Of a stretch of 64,000 nucleotides of DNA, positions 8,760 through 17,557 are shown piece by piece (positions within the stretch are counted from its first letter, which is position 1; every line of letters starts with the position of its first letter). Source of the stretch: Clostridium rectalis (GTDB lineage: Bacteria; Bacillota; Clostridia; Clostridiales; Clostridiaceae); NCBI RefSeq assembly GCF_900626095.1, contig NZ_UYZZ01000001.1:186001-250000 (forward strand), in the 5' to 3' direction. The translations under genes were made by a program, and so were the position numbers. Below the pieces are notes generated by a model. It had not been told where the DNA came from. It saw only the letters and a list, made by a program, of their open reading frames with translations, and ran no database searches.

Positions 8760-10715
8760 ATGATTAATGAAATAGATAAAAGCTCCTTATATGATGTAAC
8801 AGCTCTTACATCTCTTGAAAAACTAGAGCCTGTACGTATAAGACCTGGAATGTATATAGGTTCTACAGGTTTAAAAGGACTACATCATTGTATATGGGAA
8901 ATACTAGATAATGCTATAGATGAGATTTCTAATGGATATGGTGATACTGCCACTATAATTTTGAATAAAGATAAAAGTGTTACTATAAAAGATAATGGTA
9001 GAGGTATTCCAACGGGAATACATCCTATAAAGAAAAAATCTGGAGTAGAGATGGTATTTACTGAATTACATACTGGAAGTAAGTTTGATAACTCTGTTTA
9101 TAAGACTTCAGGAGGACTTCATGGTGTTGGAGCTTCGGTGGTAAATGCTCTTTCTAATTGGCTTGAAGTAACAGTGAGGCAGGATGGACATATATATAGA
9201 CAGAGGTTTGAAATGGCTTATGATAAGTCTCTAAAAAGGGAAATGCCAGGTACGCCTGTAACTAGTTTAAAGATAGTAGGAAAAACAAAAGAAACAGGTA
9301 CAGAAGTTACTTTTATGCCAGATAAAGATGTTTTTTCAACTATAGAATTTAAATTTGATATAATAGATGAAAGACTCCAAGAATTGGCTTTTCAAAATAA
9401 AGGCATAAAACTAAAATTTATTGATAATAGAAAAGAAGAGGTTTTAGAAAAAGTATATCATTCAGAAAGAGGACTATTAGATTTTATAGATTATTTAAAT
9501 GAGAGCAAAACTGTTCTTCACAGTGAAGCTATATTATTTGAAGGGGAGAGAGAAGTAAATAATATAAAATTGTACGGTGAAGTGTGTGTTCAGTTTACAG
9601 ATTCAACTACAGATTATATAGCAAGCTATGTAAATAATATCCCTACTACTGAGTCGGGTACTCATGAAACGGGGTTTAAAACTGGGATGACCAGGGCGTT
9701 TAAGGAATGGGCTAAAAAACTTAATCTTATTAAAGAAAAAGATAAAGAGTTTGAGGGTGATGATTTAAGAGAAGGAATGACTGCTATAATAAGAATTAAA
9801 TTAACGAACCCTATTTTTGAAGGACAGACTAAGACAAAGCTTGGAAATAATGAAGCTTATGCAATGATGAATGATTTAGCTTATACTAAATTTTCGGAGT
9901 GGATAGAGGATAATAAAGATATAGCATCATCTATAATAAACAATGCATTAGATGCTGCGGCGAGAAGAGAAAAAATAAAGAAAATAAATGATGCAGAAAA
10001 AAAGAAAATAGGAAAGGGTACTGCTCCTCTTGCAGGAAAGATAGCGGTTTGTACATTAAAGAACACATCATTTTCTGAATTTATAGTAGTGGAGGGGGAC
10101 TCTGCTGGTGGTTCAGCAAAACAAGCAAGAGATAGAAGATTTCAAACTATAATGCCTTCAAAGGGTAAAATAATGAATACGGAAAAACAAAAGCTTGAAA
10201 ATGTGTTAAGTAGTGAAGAATTAAAAATATTTAATACAGCTATAGGTACTGGTGTACTTGATAATTATAAAGAAAAAGATCTAAAATATAATAAAATAAT
10301 AATTCTTTCCGATGCAGACGTGGATGGTTACCATATTAGAACATTATGGATGACTTATATATATCGATACATGAGATCATTAATTTCCAATGGGCATCTA
10401 TATATAGCACTTCCACCACTTTATAAAGTATATAAACAAAGTAAAAGTAAAGAAACTGTAAAGTATGCTTATAGTGATGAAGAATTAGAGAAAGTAAAAA
10501 AAGAAGTTGGCAAAGGATGCCTAATACAAAGATATAAAGGGCTTGGAGAAATGAACCCTGATCAACTGTGGGAGACTACATTAAATCCAGAAACTAGAAC
10601 GCTACAAAAAATTACTATAGAAGATGCTTCGAAAGCCGAAAAAATGGTTTCGTTATTAATGGGAGATATAGTAGAACCCAGAAAAAACTATATGTATAAA
10701 TATGCTGAATTTTAG
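8760..10715 (+). CDS. parE: DNA topoisomerase IV subunit B
   Basis: ATPase subunit (651 residues) of type IIA topoisomerase IV, which separates linked daughter chromosomes. The GHKL ATP site shows EILDNAIDE, DNGRGIPTG and GGLHGVGASVVNALS. The transducer domain follows, then the TOPRIM domain with VEGDSAGGSAKQ and DADVDGYHIRTL, and the C-terminal QRYKGLGEMN motif. AGAGGAGG precedes the ATG. It is followed directly by the A subunit gene. I call it parE rather than gyrB because the gene pair lies outside any dnaA/recF context and its partner has a ParC-like divergent C-terminal domain, but gyrB cannot be strictly excluded by eye. Confidence 0.9.
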   Translation: MINEIDKSSLYDVTALTSLEKLEPVRIRPGMYIGSTGLKGLHHCIWEILDNAIDEISNGYGDTATIILNKDKSVTIKDNGRGIPTGIHPIKKKSGVEMVFTELHTGSKFDNSVYKTSGGLHGVGASVVNALSNWLEVTVRQDGHIYRQRFEMAYDKSLKREMPGTPVTSLKIVGKTKETGTEVTFMPDKDVFSTIEFKFDIIDERLQELAFQNKGIKLKFIDNRKEEVLEKVYHSERGLLDFIDYLNESKTVLHSEAILFEGEREVNNIKLYGEVCVQFTDSTTDYIASYVNNIPTTESGTHETGFKTGMTRAFKEWAKKLNLIKEKDKEFEGDDLREGMTAIIRIKLTNPIFEGQTKTKLGNNEAYAMMNDLAYTKFSEWIEDNKDIASSIINNALDAAARREKIKKINDAEKKKIGKGTAPLAGKIAVCTLKNTSFSEFIVVEGDSAGGSAKQARDRRFQTIMPSKGKIMNTEKQKLENVLSSEELKIFNTAIGTGVLDNYKEKDLKYNKIIILSDADVDGYHIRTLWMTYIYRYMRSLISNGHLYIALPPLYKVYKQSKSKETVKYAYSDEELEKVKKEVGKGCLIQRYKGLGEMNPDQLWETTLNPETRTLQKITIEDASKAEKMVSLLMGDIVEPRKNYMYKYAEF

Positions 10716-10746
10716 GCTGGAAGTATTTCCAGCATATTATTTTTTA
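10716..10746 (+). terminator. Hairpin between parE and parC
   Basis: A compact 7-bp GC-containing stem (10716-10722 with 10727-10733) with a 4-base loop starts right after the parE stop. It is followed by a T-rich tail and ends just before the parC ribosome site. It may cause partial termination and so set the ratio of subunits, or protect the parE end of the message. Confidence 0.45.
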
Positions 10747-10765
10747 CTTGGAGGTATTAACTACA

Positions 10766-13642
10766 ATGGCTAAAAAATTTGATATTCCAAATGATAAAAA
10801 TATATTAGAAGTACCTATTGAAGAAGCCATGCCAGAAAATTATCTTCCTTATGCAGTAGAAGTTGCTAAGGATAGAGCCTTACCAGATGTTAGAGATGGT
10901 TTAAAGCCTGTACATAGAAGGATAATTTATGGAGCTTATAAATTATCTGCTTTCCCAGATAAACCTTATTATAAGTCTGCTAGAATAGTGGGAGATATAT
11001 TAGGAAAATATCATCCGCATGGAGATACTTCAGTATATGATGCAATGGTAATACTTGCACAGAATTTTACTACTAGAAAACCTATAATAGATGGGCATGG
11101 AAACTGGGGAAGTCAGGATGGAGATAGTGCAGCCGCTATGCGTTATACAGAAGCTAGATTAACACCTATTGCCTTGGAAATGATAAGGGATATTGATAAA
11201 AATGTAGTTGATATGGTAGATAATTATTCTGCCTCGGATAAAGAGCCAGAAGTGCTTCCGGCAAGATATCCTAATATACTTGTAAATGGAGCATTTGGTA
11301 TTGCGGTAGGACTTGCTACAAATATACCGCCACATAATTTAATAGAGGTTATTGATGCATCATTAGCTTATATTGATAACAATAATATAACTACTAAAGA
11401 ACTTATGAAACATATAAAGGGGCCAGATTTGCCAACAGGAGGAACTTTAATAGGGAAAAATTCGTTACTACAAGCTTATGAAACAGGTGTTGGAAAAGTT
11501 ACATTAAGAGCTAAAACTAGTATTGAAACATTAGAAAATGGAAGGTTTGGAATAATAATAAAAGAATTTCCTTTTAGGAGAAATAAGTCTAAAATTTTAC
11601 AAAGTATATCTGATATGACTGGAGATAAAAAACATTCTAAAGCTTTAGAATCTATTAGCGACATAAGGGATGAATCAGATAGAAATGGAATTAGGGCAGT
11701 TATTGAATTTAAAAAATCAGTAGATAATGATACTGTTTCAAAAGTACTTAAATATTTATACAAAAAGACGGAGCTTCAATGTAACTTACCTTTCAACATG
11801 GTAGCTATAGCTAATGGAAAGCCGGAGACTTTAAGTCTTAAGTCAATAATAGAGTATTATATTGAACACCAGAAAGAAGTGGTTACTAGAAGAACCGAAA
11901 CTCAACTTCACATTGCAGAAAAAAGATTTCATATTGTGGAAGGCTTTATAAAAGCTATAGGAATTATGGATGACATAATAACCACTATAAGAAGTTCAAA
12001 ATCTAAAAAAGAAGCTAAAGAAAATATTATGAAAAAATATTCATTTAGTGATATTCAGGCAGAGGCTATATTAGACCTTATGCTTTATAAACTTACAGGG
12101 CTTGAAATAAAGGCATTTGAAAAGGAGTATAAACACCTTGAAAAAGAGATAAAAAAACTTAGAAAAATATTGGAAAATAAGAAAGAATTATTAAAGGTAA
12201 TCAAAAGTGAACTTGAAGAAATAAAAAATAAGCATGGAGATGCTAGAAAAACAGCAATAGTTGAAGATGACTCTAAGGCTAAAATTGACATAGAGGAGTT
12301 TGTAGTAGAAGAAGATGTAGTAATTACAGTTTCAAATGAAGGGTTTACAAAGAGGGTATCTTTAAAGTCTTATAATCGCTCTAATGCTAATATAGAGGAT
12401 ATAGAATATAGAGAGGGAGATTTCAATAGATTTTTAATCAATAGCAATACAAGAGATACATTAATGATTTTTACAGAGAAAGGCAATATGTATCAGACAA
12501 AGGTTATAAATATACCTGAATTTAAATGGAAAGAAAAGGGTAAGAGGTTAGAGGAAATAATAAAAGGTATAAATTTAGAGGAAGAAAATATTGTAGATAT
12601 ATATTCTATAGATAATATTGTGGCTCAAAAAGATTTTATATTTGTTACAGCTAATGGTGGAATTAAAAAAACTAGTTTAGATAAATATAATACTAATTAT
12701 TCTAAATACATGGCTTTAAAACTTAAAGATGGTGATAAATTAGTAAAGGTTAATCTTTTACAAAAAGAGAGAGAAGAAAAGTTTATAAAGATAAAAACCA
12801 AATTAGGATTAGAGTTTGTTTTAGAAGAACCTATATTAGAAAATATGGATAGAAATATACTGCCTATTACAGTAGCCAATTTAGGAAATAAGGATTTTAT
12901 AAATTATGTTAATTTTATAGAAGAAGGGGTATTTAAAGAATTTACATTACAGTGGAATAAAAATGGTAGAATAAAACAACTTCTAAAGGTAAGACAGAAT
13001 AAGAAAGTGGGTAATATAACTACGAATACTCATGAAGATTTACTTATATTTTTGGATAGTGGCGATGTAGTAAAGATACCTTCATTAATATTTACTAATA
13101 TAGAGAATAAAGATATCAATTTAGAAGATTTAATAGAATATCAAAGTGAAAAAACTAAAATTCTTAATATAATAGCAATAAATAATAAAGATATTGAAGA
13201 AATATATTTCTTTACTAAACATGGATTAGTGAAGAAAACGTTGATAAATGAGTTTTTAGGAGATTATTTAATTACTACTGCATATAAATTTAGAGGAGAT
13301 GACCAATTAATATCTGTTCAAGTTAGTAAAGAGTGTGAAGAGTCAGATATAATTATGATAACTAAAAGAGGTATGTGTATAAGATTTAATAAAAATTTAG
13401 TAAGTGCTATGGGACGAATAGCTTCAGGTGTTACTGGGATAAGTGTTAAAGATGATGATGAATTAGCCTATGTAATTATTGCTACAGATAATATAAAAGG
13501 TTTTTTAATAAAAACTAAAGAAAAAAATTCTAAGAAGATATTATTAAAGGATATTAAAAGGCAAAATAGAGCAGGTAGAGGTAATAATATAATGATGGTA
13601 GCAATGGAAGACTATATAAAAGAAATAATCTTAAAAGAATAA
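10766..13642 (+). CDS. parC: DNA topoisomerase IV subunit A
   Basis: DNA-cleaving subunit (958 residues). The winged-helix and tower domains contain LPDVRDGLKPVHRR, GKYHPHGD and AAAMRYTEARL, whose tyrosine forms the covalent link to DNA. A long coiled coil lies near residues 430-500, followed by a repetitive beta-rich C-terminal domain. ParC proteins of many bacteria are 740-820 residues, so this is a long version resembling GyrA plus extra blades. A GyrA-box-like NRAGRG lies at the extreme C terminus instead of the canonical QRRGGRG in the first blade. The ATG at 10766 follows TTGGAGG with 10-base spacing. An upstream ORF start at 10748 overlaps that site. It forms an operon with parE. Confidence 0.88.
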   Translation: MAKKFDIPNDKNILEVPIEEAMPENYLPYAVEVAKDRALPDVRDGLKPVHRRIIYGAYKLSAFPDKPYYKSARIVGDILGKYHPHGDTSVYDAMVILAQNFTTRKPIIDGHGNWGSQDGDSAAAMRYTEARLTPIALEMIRDIDKNVVDMVDNYSASDKEPEVLPARYPNILVNGAFGIAVGLATNIPPHNLIEVIDASLAYIDNNNITTKELMKHIKGPDLPTGGTLIGKNSLLQAYETGVGKVTLRAKTSIETLENGRFGIIIKEFPFRRNKSKILQSISDMTGDKKHSKALESISDIRDESDRNGIRAVIEFKKSVDNDTVSKVLKYLYKKTELQCNLPFNMVAIANGKPETLSLKSIIEYYIEHQKEVVTRRTETQLHIAEKRFHIVEGFIKAIGIMDDIITTIRSSKSKKEAKENIMKKYSFSDIQAEAILDLMLYKLTGLEIKAFEKEYKHLEKEIKKLRKILENKKELLKVIKSELEEIKNKHGDARKTAIVEDDSKAKIDIEEFVVEEDVVITVSNEGFTKRVSLKSYNRSNANIEDIEYREGDFNRFLINSNTRDTLMIFTEKGNMYQTKVINIPEFKWKEKGKRLEEIIKGINLEEENIVDIYSIDNIVAQKDFIFVTANGGIKKTSLDKYNTNYSKYMALKLKDGDKLVKVNLLQKEREEKFIKIKTKLGLEFVLEEPILENMDRNILPITVANLGNKDFINYVNFIEEGVFKEFTLQWNKNGRIKQLLKVRQNKKVGNITTNTHEDLLIFLDSGDVVKIPSLIFTNIENKDINLEDLIEYQSEKTKILNIIAINNKDIEEIYFFTKHGLVKKTLINEFLGDYLITTAYKFRGDDQLISVQVSKECEESDIIMITKRGMCIRFNKNLVSAMGRIASGVTGISVKDDDELAYVIIATDNIKGFLIKTKEKNSKKILLKDIKRQNRAGRGNNIMMVAMEDYIKEIILKE

Positions 13643-13656
13643 ATTTTAAAATATAT

Positions 13657-13700
13657 AAAGTCTGTGTAAATCTAAAAAGATAGATACGCAGACTTTATTT
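13657..13700. terminator. Bidirectional terminator between parC and the arginase gene
   Basis: An 11-bp stem with one G-U pair (13657-13667 with 13685-13695) lies between the convergent genes, with A- and T-rich flanks. Confidence 0.7.
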
Positions 13701-13709
13701 TAAATATAA

Positions 13710-14606
13710 TTATTTTAAATATTTAAAAGTCCAATCCAATAAGTCTATGCAAAGGTCTGAAGTTATATCATCTTTATCTAAGACAGGGTTTAGTTCAACA
13801 AAGTCCATAGATTTGACTAATTTACTTTCGGCAATACACTTTAATAATGTTTTAGCTTCACCGACAGTCATTCCTTCTTTAACCGGAGTACCAGTGCCAG
13901 GTACAAAGTTTGAATCTATACAATCGATGTCGAAACTTAAATGCACAGTAGATATATTTCTCTCTTTAAGTGTTTTTATTATATTAGTTATTACTTTTTT
14001 CATACCAGCTTCTTTTACATTTTGTGTTGAATAAACATTAAGATGGTTAGTTAAAATAAGGTCAGATTCACCTTTATCTAAATCACGAGCTCCTATAATA
14101 AACACATTTTCCATTTTAACCTTTGTACCATGAAAATATAAGTCAGTTAAATCTTCATAACCTACACCCATAGCGGAAGCAAGTGGCATTCCATGTACAT
14201 TACCAGTTTCAGTAGTAATGTGAGAATTTATATCACCATGAGCATCTACCCATATAACTGCAAAGTTTTTATAGTATTTGCTTACGCCTGAAATACTTCC
14301 AAGACCTAAACTATGATCCCCACCTAAAACAAGAGGAAAACTTCCAGAGTTTAAGGAGGTATATACCTGATGAGCTAGGTTCGTATTTACTTCTACTATA
14401 GGTTTTAAATATTTCATTTTTGGATGAAAAGAAAATTTATGATTTTCTTTTACTGAAGGTACAAATAAGTCACCTAAATCATAAATTTTATGATATTTAC
14501 CTAGGATATTTAACACATTTTTTTCTCTTAGTTTTCTAGGACCTAAATCCACACCTTTTATATCTGAACCATAAAATATTGGAACGCCTATTACGTTTAT
14601 GTCCAT
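13710..14606 (-). CDS. rocF: Arginase (ureohydrolase family)
   Basis: Cytoplasmic di-manganese enzyme that splits arginine to ornithine and urea; 298 residues, normal for bacterial arginase. Metal ligands are visible in GGDHSLGLGS, WVDAHGDIN and SFDIDCIDSNFVPGTGTP. The GNVHGMPLA loop favours arginase over agmatinase. The closing MDFVELNP motif is present. GGGGG precedes the ATG at 14606. The gene is divergent from the sigma-54 activator with 166 bp between starts. I looked for a -24/-12 promoter facing rocF in that gap and found none. Agmatinase activity remains possible without biochemical proof. Confidence 0.88.
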   Translation of the reverse strand: MDINVIGVPIFYGSDIKGVDLGPRKLREKNVLNILGKYHKIYDLGDLFVPSVKENHKFSFHPKMKYLKPIVEVNTNLAHQVYTSLNSGSFPLVLGGDHSLGLGSISGVSKYYKNFAVIWVDAHGDINSHITTETGNVHGMPLASAMGVGYEDLTDLYFHGTKVKMENVFIIGARDLDKGESDLILTNHLNVYSTQNVKEAGMKKVITNIIKTLKERNISTVHLSFDIDCIDSNFVPGTGTPVKEGMTVGEAKTLLKCIAESKLVKSMDFVELNPVLDKDDITSDLCIDLLDWTFKYLK

Positions 14607-14772
14607 TTAATTACCCCCTTAATATGATATAATTTTATAGTACGATAAAGAATTATATAACATATTAAAAAAATATATAAGTCTTTTTTACAAATGCAGA
14701 TTATTAAAAATTTTCATACTTATTATTTGCTTAAAGTGACTTTTTTATATATTTAGGTTTGGAGGGTTAAAA

Positions 14773-16032
14773 GTGAGCAGAAATAATGAGTTACAGGATA
14801 TTATGGATTTACTTAAAAAATTAGAAGGTAAAAAATATGGTATATGTATTAGAGATACAGAAGGTATTATAAAGTATATAAATAGTATATATTTAAAGAA
14901 TATAAATTGTGAAGCTGAAAGTTTTATAAAAGGTGATAAAAAAGAGTCAATTTTAAATGAGAGGGATTGTTATTTAAAACAGAAAACTATAAAAGAGAAT
15001 AATGTATGTGAAAAAGATCCTTTTATAAAATTTATTGGTAAAAGCGATAGTATAAGTGAAGCATTAAATATAGCAACTAAGGCGTCTAAGGGGAATTCTA
15101 ACGTAGTTATTTTTGGAGAAAGTGGAACTGGAAAGGAACTTATAGCTGAAGGAATACATAAAGGAAGTTACAGGGCAAATGGACCTTTTATAAGAGTTAA
15201 TTGTGCAGCTATTCCATCTAACCTTTTGGAAAGTGAGTTGTTTGGTCATGAAAGAGGGGCTTTTACAGGTGCCATAAGAAAAAAATTAGGCAAATTTGAA
15301 CTTGCTGAAAATGGCAGCATATTTTTGGATGAAATAGGAGATTTAGAAAAGAGCTTACAGGTGAAAATTCTTAGGGTTATACAAGAAAAAGAGTTTCAAA
15401 GAGTAGGCGGAGAAGAAACTTTAAAAACAAATGCAAGGATTATAGCCGCAACAAATAGAAATCTAAAAAAAATGGTTGAACAGGGTGATTTTAGAGAAGA
15501 CTTATATTATAGACTAAATGTTATTCCAATACAGCTGCCTCCTTTAAGAAATAGGAAGGATGATATTGAATTATTAATTGATTACTTCTTAGAAAAGATG
15601 AATTTACAATTAAATAAAAATGTAAAGTTTATTACAGGTAGAGCTATGAAAGTATTTATGAATTACAATTGGCCAGGAAATATTAGAGAATTAGAAAATA
15701 TTATAGAAAGGATTATGACTCTTATAGATGAAGATTACATAGACATTCATCATATCCCTAAAGGTATATTAGAGCAGGATAAAACTTTTATAAATGAAAA
15801 TGATAAAAGTAAGGGTGGCATAAATAATATATTAAGTATTTCAGCTAAGGATGAGATATTACCCTTAAAAGTGTATGAAAAAAAGATTATAGAGACTGCT
15901 TTAAAAAAATATGGAAGCTTTAATGCAGCAGGTAAGGCACTTGGAATAAGCCATAAAACTGTAGCTGCAAAATCAAGACAATATGGAGTAGAGAAGCAAG
16001 TTATATGGGACAAAAGAAATAAAGTTAAATAA
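14773..16032 (+). CDS. Sigma-54-dependent transcriptional activator (bEBP), PAS-AAA+-Fis
   Basis: A 419-residue enhancer-binding protein. Residues 1-90 look like a small PAS-type sensor containing [16 protein letters not shown]. The AAA+ domain has Walker A GESGTGKE, the sigma-54 contact loop GAFTGA, Walker B IFLDEIGD and the arginine finger region [12 protein letters not shown]. The C terminus carries a Fis-type helix-turn-helix ([21 protein letters not shown]). It starts at GTG 14773 after TTGGAGGG. It contains no response-regulator receiver domain, so it probably senses a small ligand through the N-terminal domain. The next gene is glpF, whose upstream region contains a -24/-12 promoter and two dyads, so glpF is its likely target. 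Confidence 0.9.
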   Translation: MSRNNELQDIMDLLKKLEGKKYGICIRDTEGIIKYINSIYLKNINCEAESFIKGDKKESILNERDCYLKQKTIKENNVCEKDPFIKFIGKSDSISEALNIATKASKGNSNVVIFGESGTGKELIAEGIHKGSYRANGPFIRVNCAAIPSNLLESELFGHERGAFTGAIRKKLGKFELAENGSIFLDEIGDLEKSLQVKILRVIQEKEFQRVGGEETLKTNARIIAATNRNLKKMVEQGDFREDLYYRLNVIPIQLPPLRNRKDDIELLIDYFLEKMNLQLNKNVKFITGRAMKVFMNYNWPGNIRELENIIERIMTLIDEDYIDIHHIPKGILEQDKTFINENDKSKGGINNILSISAKDEILPLKVYEKKIIETALKKYGSFNAAGKALGISHKTVAAKSRQYGVEKQVIWDKRNKVK

Positions 16033-16051
16033 CCTGGTAAAAAAGAACAAG

Positions 16052-16099
16052 TTGGTCAAAATTACCAATAAGATTATGATATTAGGTAATTTTGACCAG
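16052..16099 (+). promoter_or_regulatory. Tandem dyads, candidate enhancer (UAS) for the sigma-54 activator
   Basis: Two dyads share the pattern GGT-N7-ACC: TTGGT-N7-ACCAA at 16052-16068 and TAGGT-N7-ACCAG at 16083-16099. Their centres are 31 bp apart, close to three turns of DNA. Together they also make a perfect 13-bp inverted repeat (16054-16066 with 16085-16097). They lie about 140 bp upstream of the predicted glpF start, a usual distance for activator sites. They could also act as the terminator of the activator gene, but only four T bases follow. Confidence 0.55.
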
Positions 16100-16186
16100 G
16101 TTTTATGAAATGCTTTTCTTAAATATATTTCAGAAAAATCTGCAAATTCAGACGGGAACTATATGTGGTAGTTATTGGCATATTAA

Positions 16187-16203
16187 TGGCATAGTTATTG
16201 CTA
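16187..16203 (+). promoter_or_regulatory. Sigma-54 (-24/-12) promoter of glpF
   Basis: TGGCAT-AGTTA-TTGCTA matches the sigma-54 consensus TGGCAC-N5-TTGCW, with the invariant GG and GC dinucleotides separated by exactly 10 bases. The predicted start lies near 16213, leaving a leader of about 60 bases that includes a hairpin (arms about 16216-16223 and 16234-16242) before the glpF ribosome site. A sigma-54 activator gene lies immediately upstream. Confidence 0.75.
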
Positions 16204-16272
16204 ATATAAAACATAGGAGTTGTAACCGGTTACCCAATTCCTACTTAACAAAAACATGGGGGGTATTTTTTT

Positions 16273-16977
16273 ATGTCAAGTTTTATGGGTGAATTAGTCG
16301 GAACTATGCTACTAATACTACTCGGTGATGGTGTTGTTGCCAATGTTGTATTAAACAAAACAAAGGGACAAAGTTCAGGATGGATTGTAATTACTACAGG
16401 TTGGGCTATTGCAGTTGCAGTACCAGCGTTTATTTTCGGTACTATAAGTGGTGCACACTTTAATCCAGCTCTAACAATAGCACTGGCAGCTATAGGGAAA
16501 TTTCCAGCAGCTGAAGTTTTTTCTTATATAGTTGCACAGATGATAGGTGCTATCATAGGAGCCTTTTTAGTTTATCTTATGTATTGTGATCATTTTGATG
16601 CAACAGAGGATCCTAATTCAAAACTTGGAGTGTTTTGTACAGCTCCAGCTATTAAAAATACATTTATAAATTTTATGACAGAAGTAATTGGTACATTTGT
16701 ATTAGTATTTGGAATACTTGGTTTTGGACTTCAAAAGGCAGCAGACGGTGTAGGTACATTATATGTTGGTCTATTAATATTAGTTATAGGTGTTTCACTT
16801 GGTGGACCAACAGGATATGCTATTAATCCAGCAAGAGACTTAGGTCCAAGGATTGCACATGCAATATTACCAATAAAGGGAAAAAGAGATGCTGACTGGG
16901 GATATGCATGGGTTCCAGTTGTAGGGCCAATAGTTGGTGGACTTATAGCTGCATTTTTATTTGTAGCGTTGTTTTAA
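16273..16977 (+). CDS. glpF: Glycerol uptake facilitator (aquaglyceroporin)
   Basis: Inner membrane channel for passive glycerol entry, 234 residues with six transmembrane helices and two half-helices. Both NPA loops are present: AHFNPAL in the first half and AINPARD in the second. The aspartate after NPAR (GYAINPARDLGPR) is characteristic of glycerol channels rather than water-only aquaporins. GGGGGG lies 9 bases before the ATG. It is preceded by a -24/-12 promoter and a sigma-54 activator gene, an arrangement different from the classical glpP-glpF-glpK operon. A 576-bp gap separates it from glpP. Confidence 0.93.
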   Translation: MSSFMGELVGTMLLILLGDGVVANVVLNKTKGQSSGWIVITTGWAIAVAVPAFIFGTISGAHFNPALTIALAAIGKFPAAEVFSYIVAQMIGAIIGAFLVYLMYCDHFDATEDPNSKLGVFCTAPAIKNTFINFMTEVIGTFVLVFGILGFGLQKAADGVGTLYVGLLILVIGVSLGGPTGYAINPARDLGPRIAHAILPIKGKRDADWGYAWVPVVGPIVGGLIAAFLFVALF

Positions 16978-17350
16978 TAAAGTATAGACAATGTCTAAAT
17001 TAAAGGAAATTATTTCTAAATTGAGCAAATGAAATATGAATAGTATTAACACATGTGGATGTATATGAGCGGAAATCTAATAATTATCTAAAATAAAAGT
17101 ATTTTATCTTAGATAATACAGCATTTATACTAATAAAATTAATTTATGTGTATAAAAATTCACAGTGCACAATTGTGCATAGGATAAATTTATTATATAA
17201 TTTTAATGGCAGTTGTGCATTGTGGGTTTGTATGTTTAGTTATTTATAACAGTTAATTCTGCTTTAACCATTAGAAAAACGTATATAAAGCCCAATTTAG
17301 TTTTATATATAAGAAAGAAGTTATAATTAAAGACAACAAGGATAACTTAG
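16978..17350 (+). other. Non-coding stretch after glpF with two hairpins
   Basis: No convincing gene is present. Two structures stand out. One is an AT-rich inverted repeat of 15 bp with one mismatch at 17084-17116. The other is a 15-bp stem with two G-U pairs at 17161-17175 and 17210-17224, enclosing 34 bases. Neither has a terminator-like T run. They lie upstream of the glpP region and could belong to its leader. Confidence 0.4.
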
Positions 17351-17557
17351 ATTTATAGAATAGAAATAGTATATAGTTCCCCATTATCTAAAAACCTAAA
17401 TTTTAAAAATAAAGGAAAAACCCCATATGCTTCATCAGTTTATCAAGCTATAACTGGAGCTGTTAAAATGAGTATGGATATAAGTTATGTAAAAAAGTTA
17501 AACTATAGTTGGAGAAAAGAATTTTGTAAAAAAAGTATAAAGGAGCTCATAAAATGA
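17351..17557 (+). pseudogene. Possible remnant of an unidentified gene ending in glpP
   Basis: From 17351 to a TGA at 17555-17557 a frame of 68 codons is open with coding-like composition, ending SWRKEFCKKSIKELIK. It has no plausible start codon with a ribosome site, and its upstream end is closed by a TAG at 17348. Its stop overlaps the glpP ATG as ATGA, an arrangement typical of translationally coupled genes. I do not recognise the protein. It may be the C-terminal relic of a deleted gene that once headed a glpP operon. Confidence 0.3.

Noticed and set aside
14607-14772. Sigma-54 promoter facing the arginase gene
   Set aside because: No GG-N10-GC element in the right orientation was found, so arginase is not assigned to the activator.
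16216-16242. Hairpin in the glpF leader as a GlpP-controlled terminator
   Set aside because: The stem has a bulge and is followed by an A-rich stretch rather than a T run, so termination there is unlikely.
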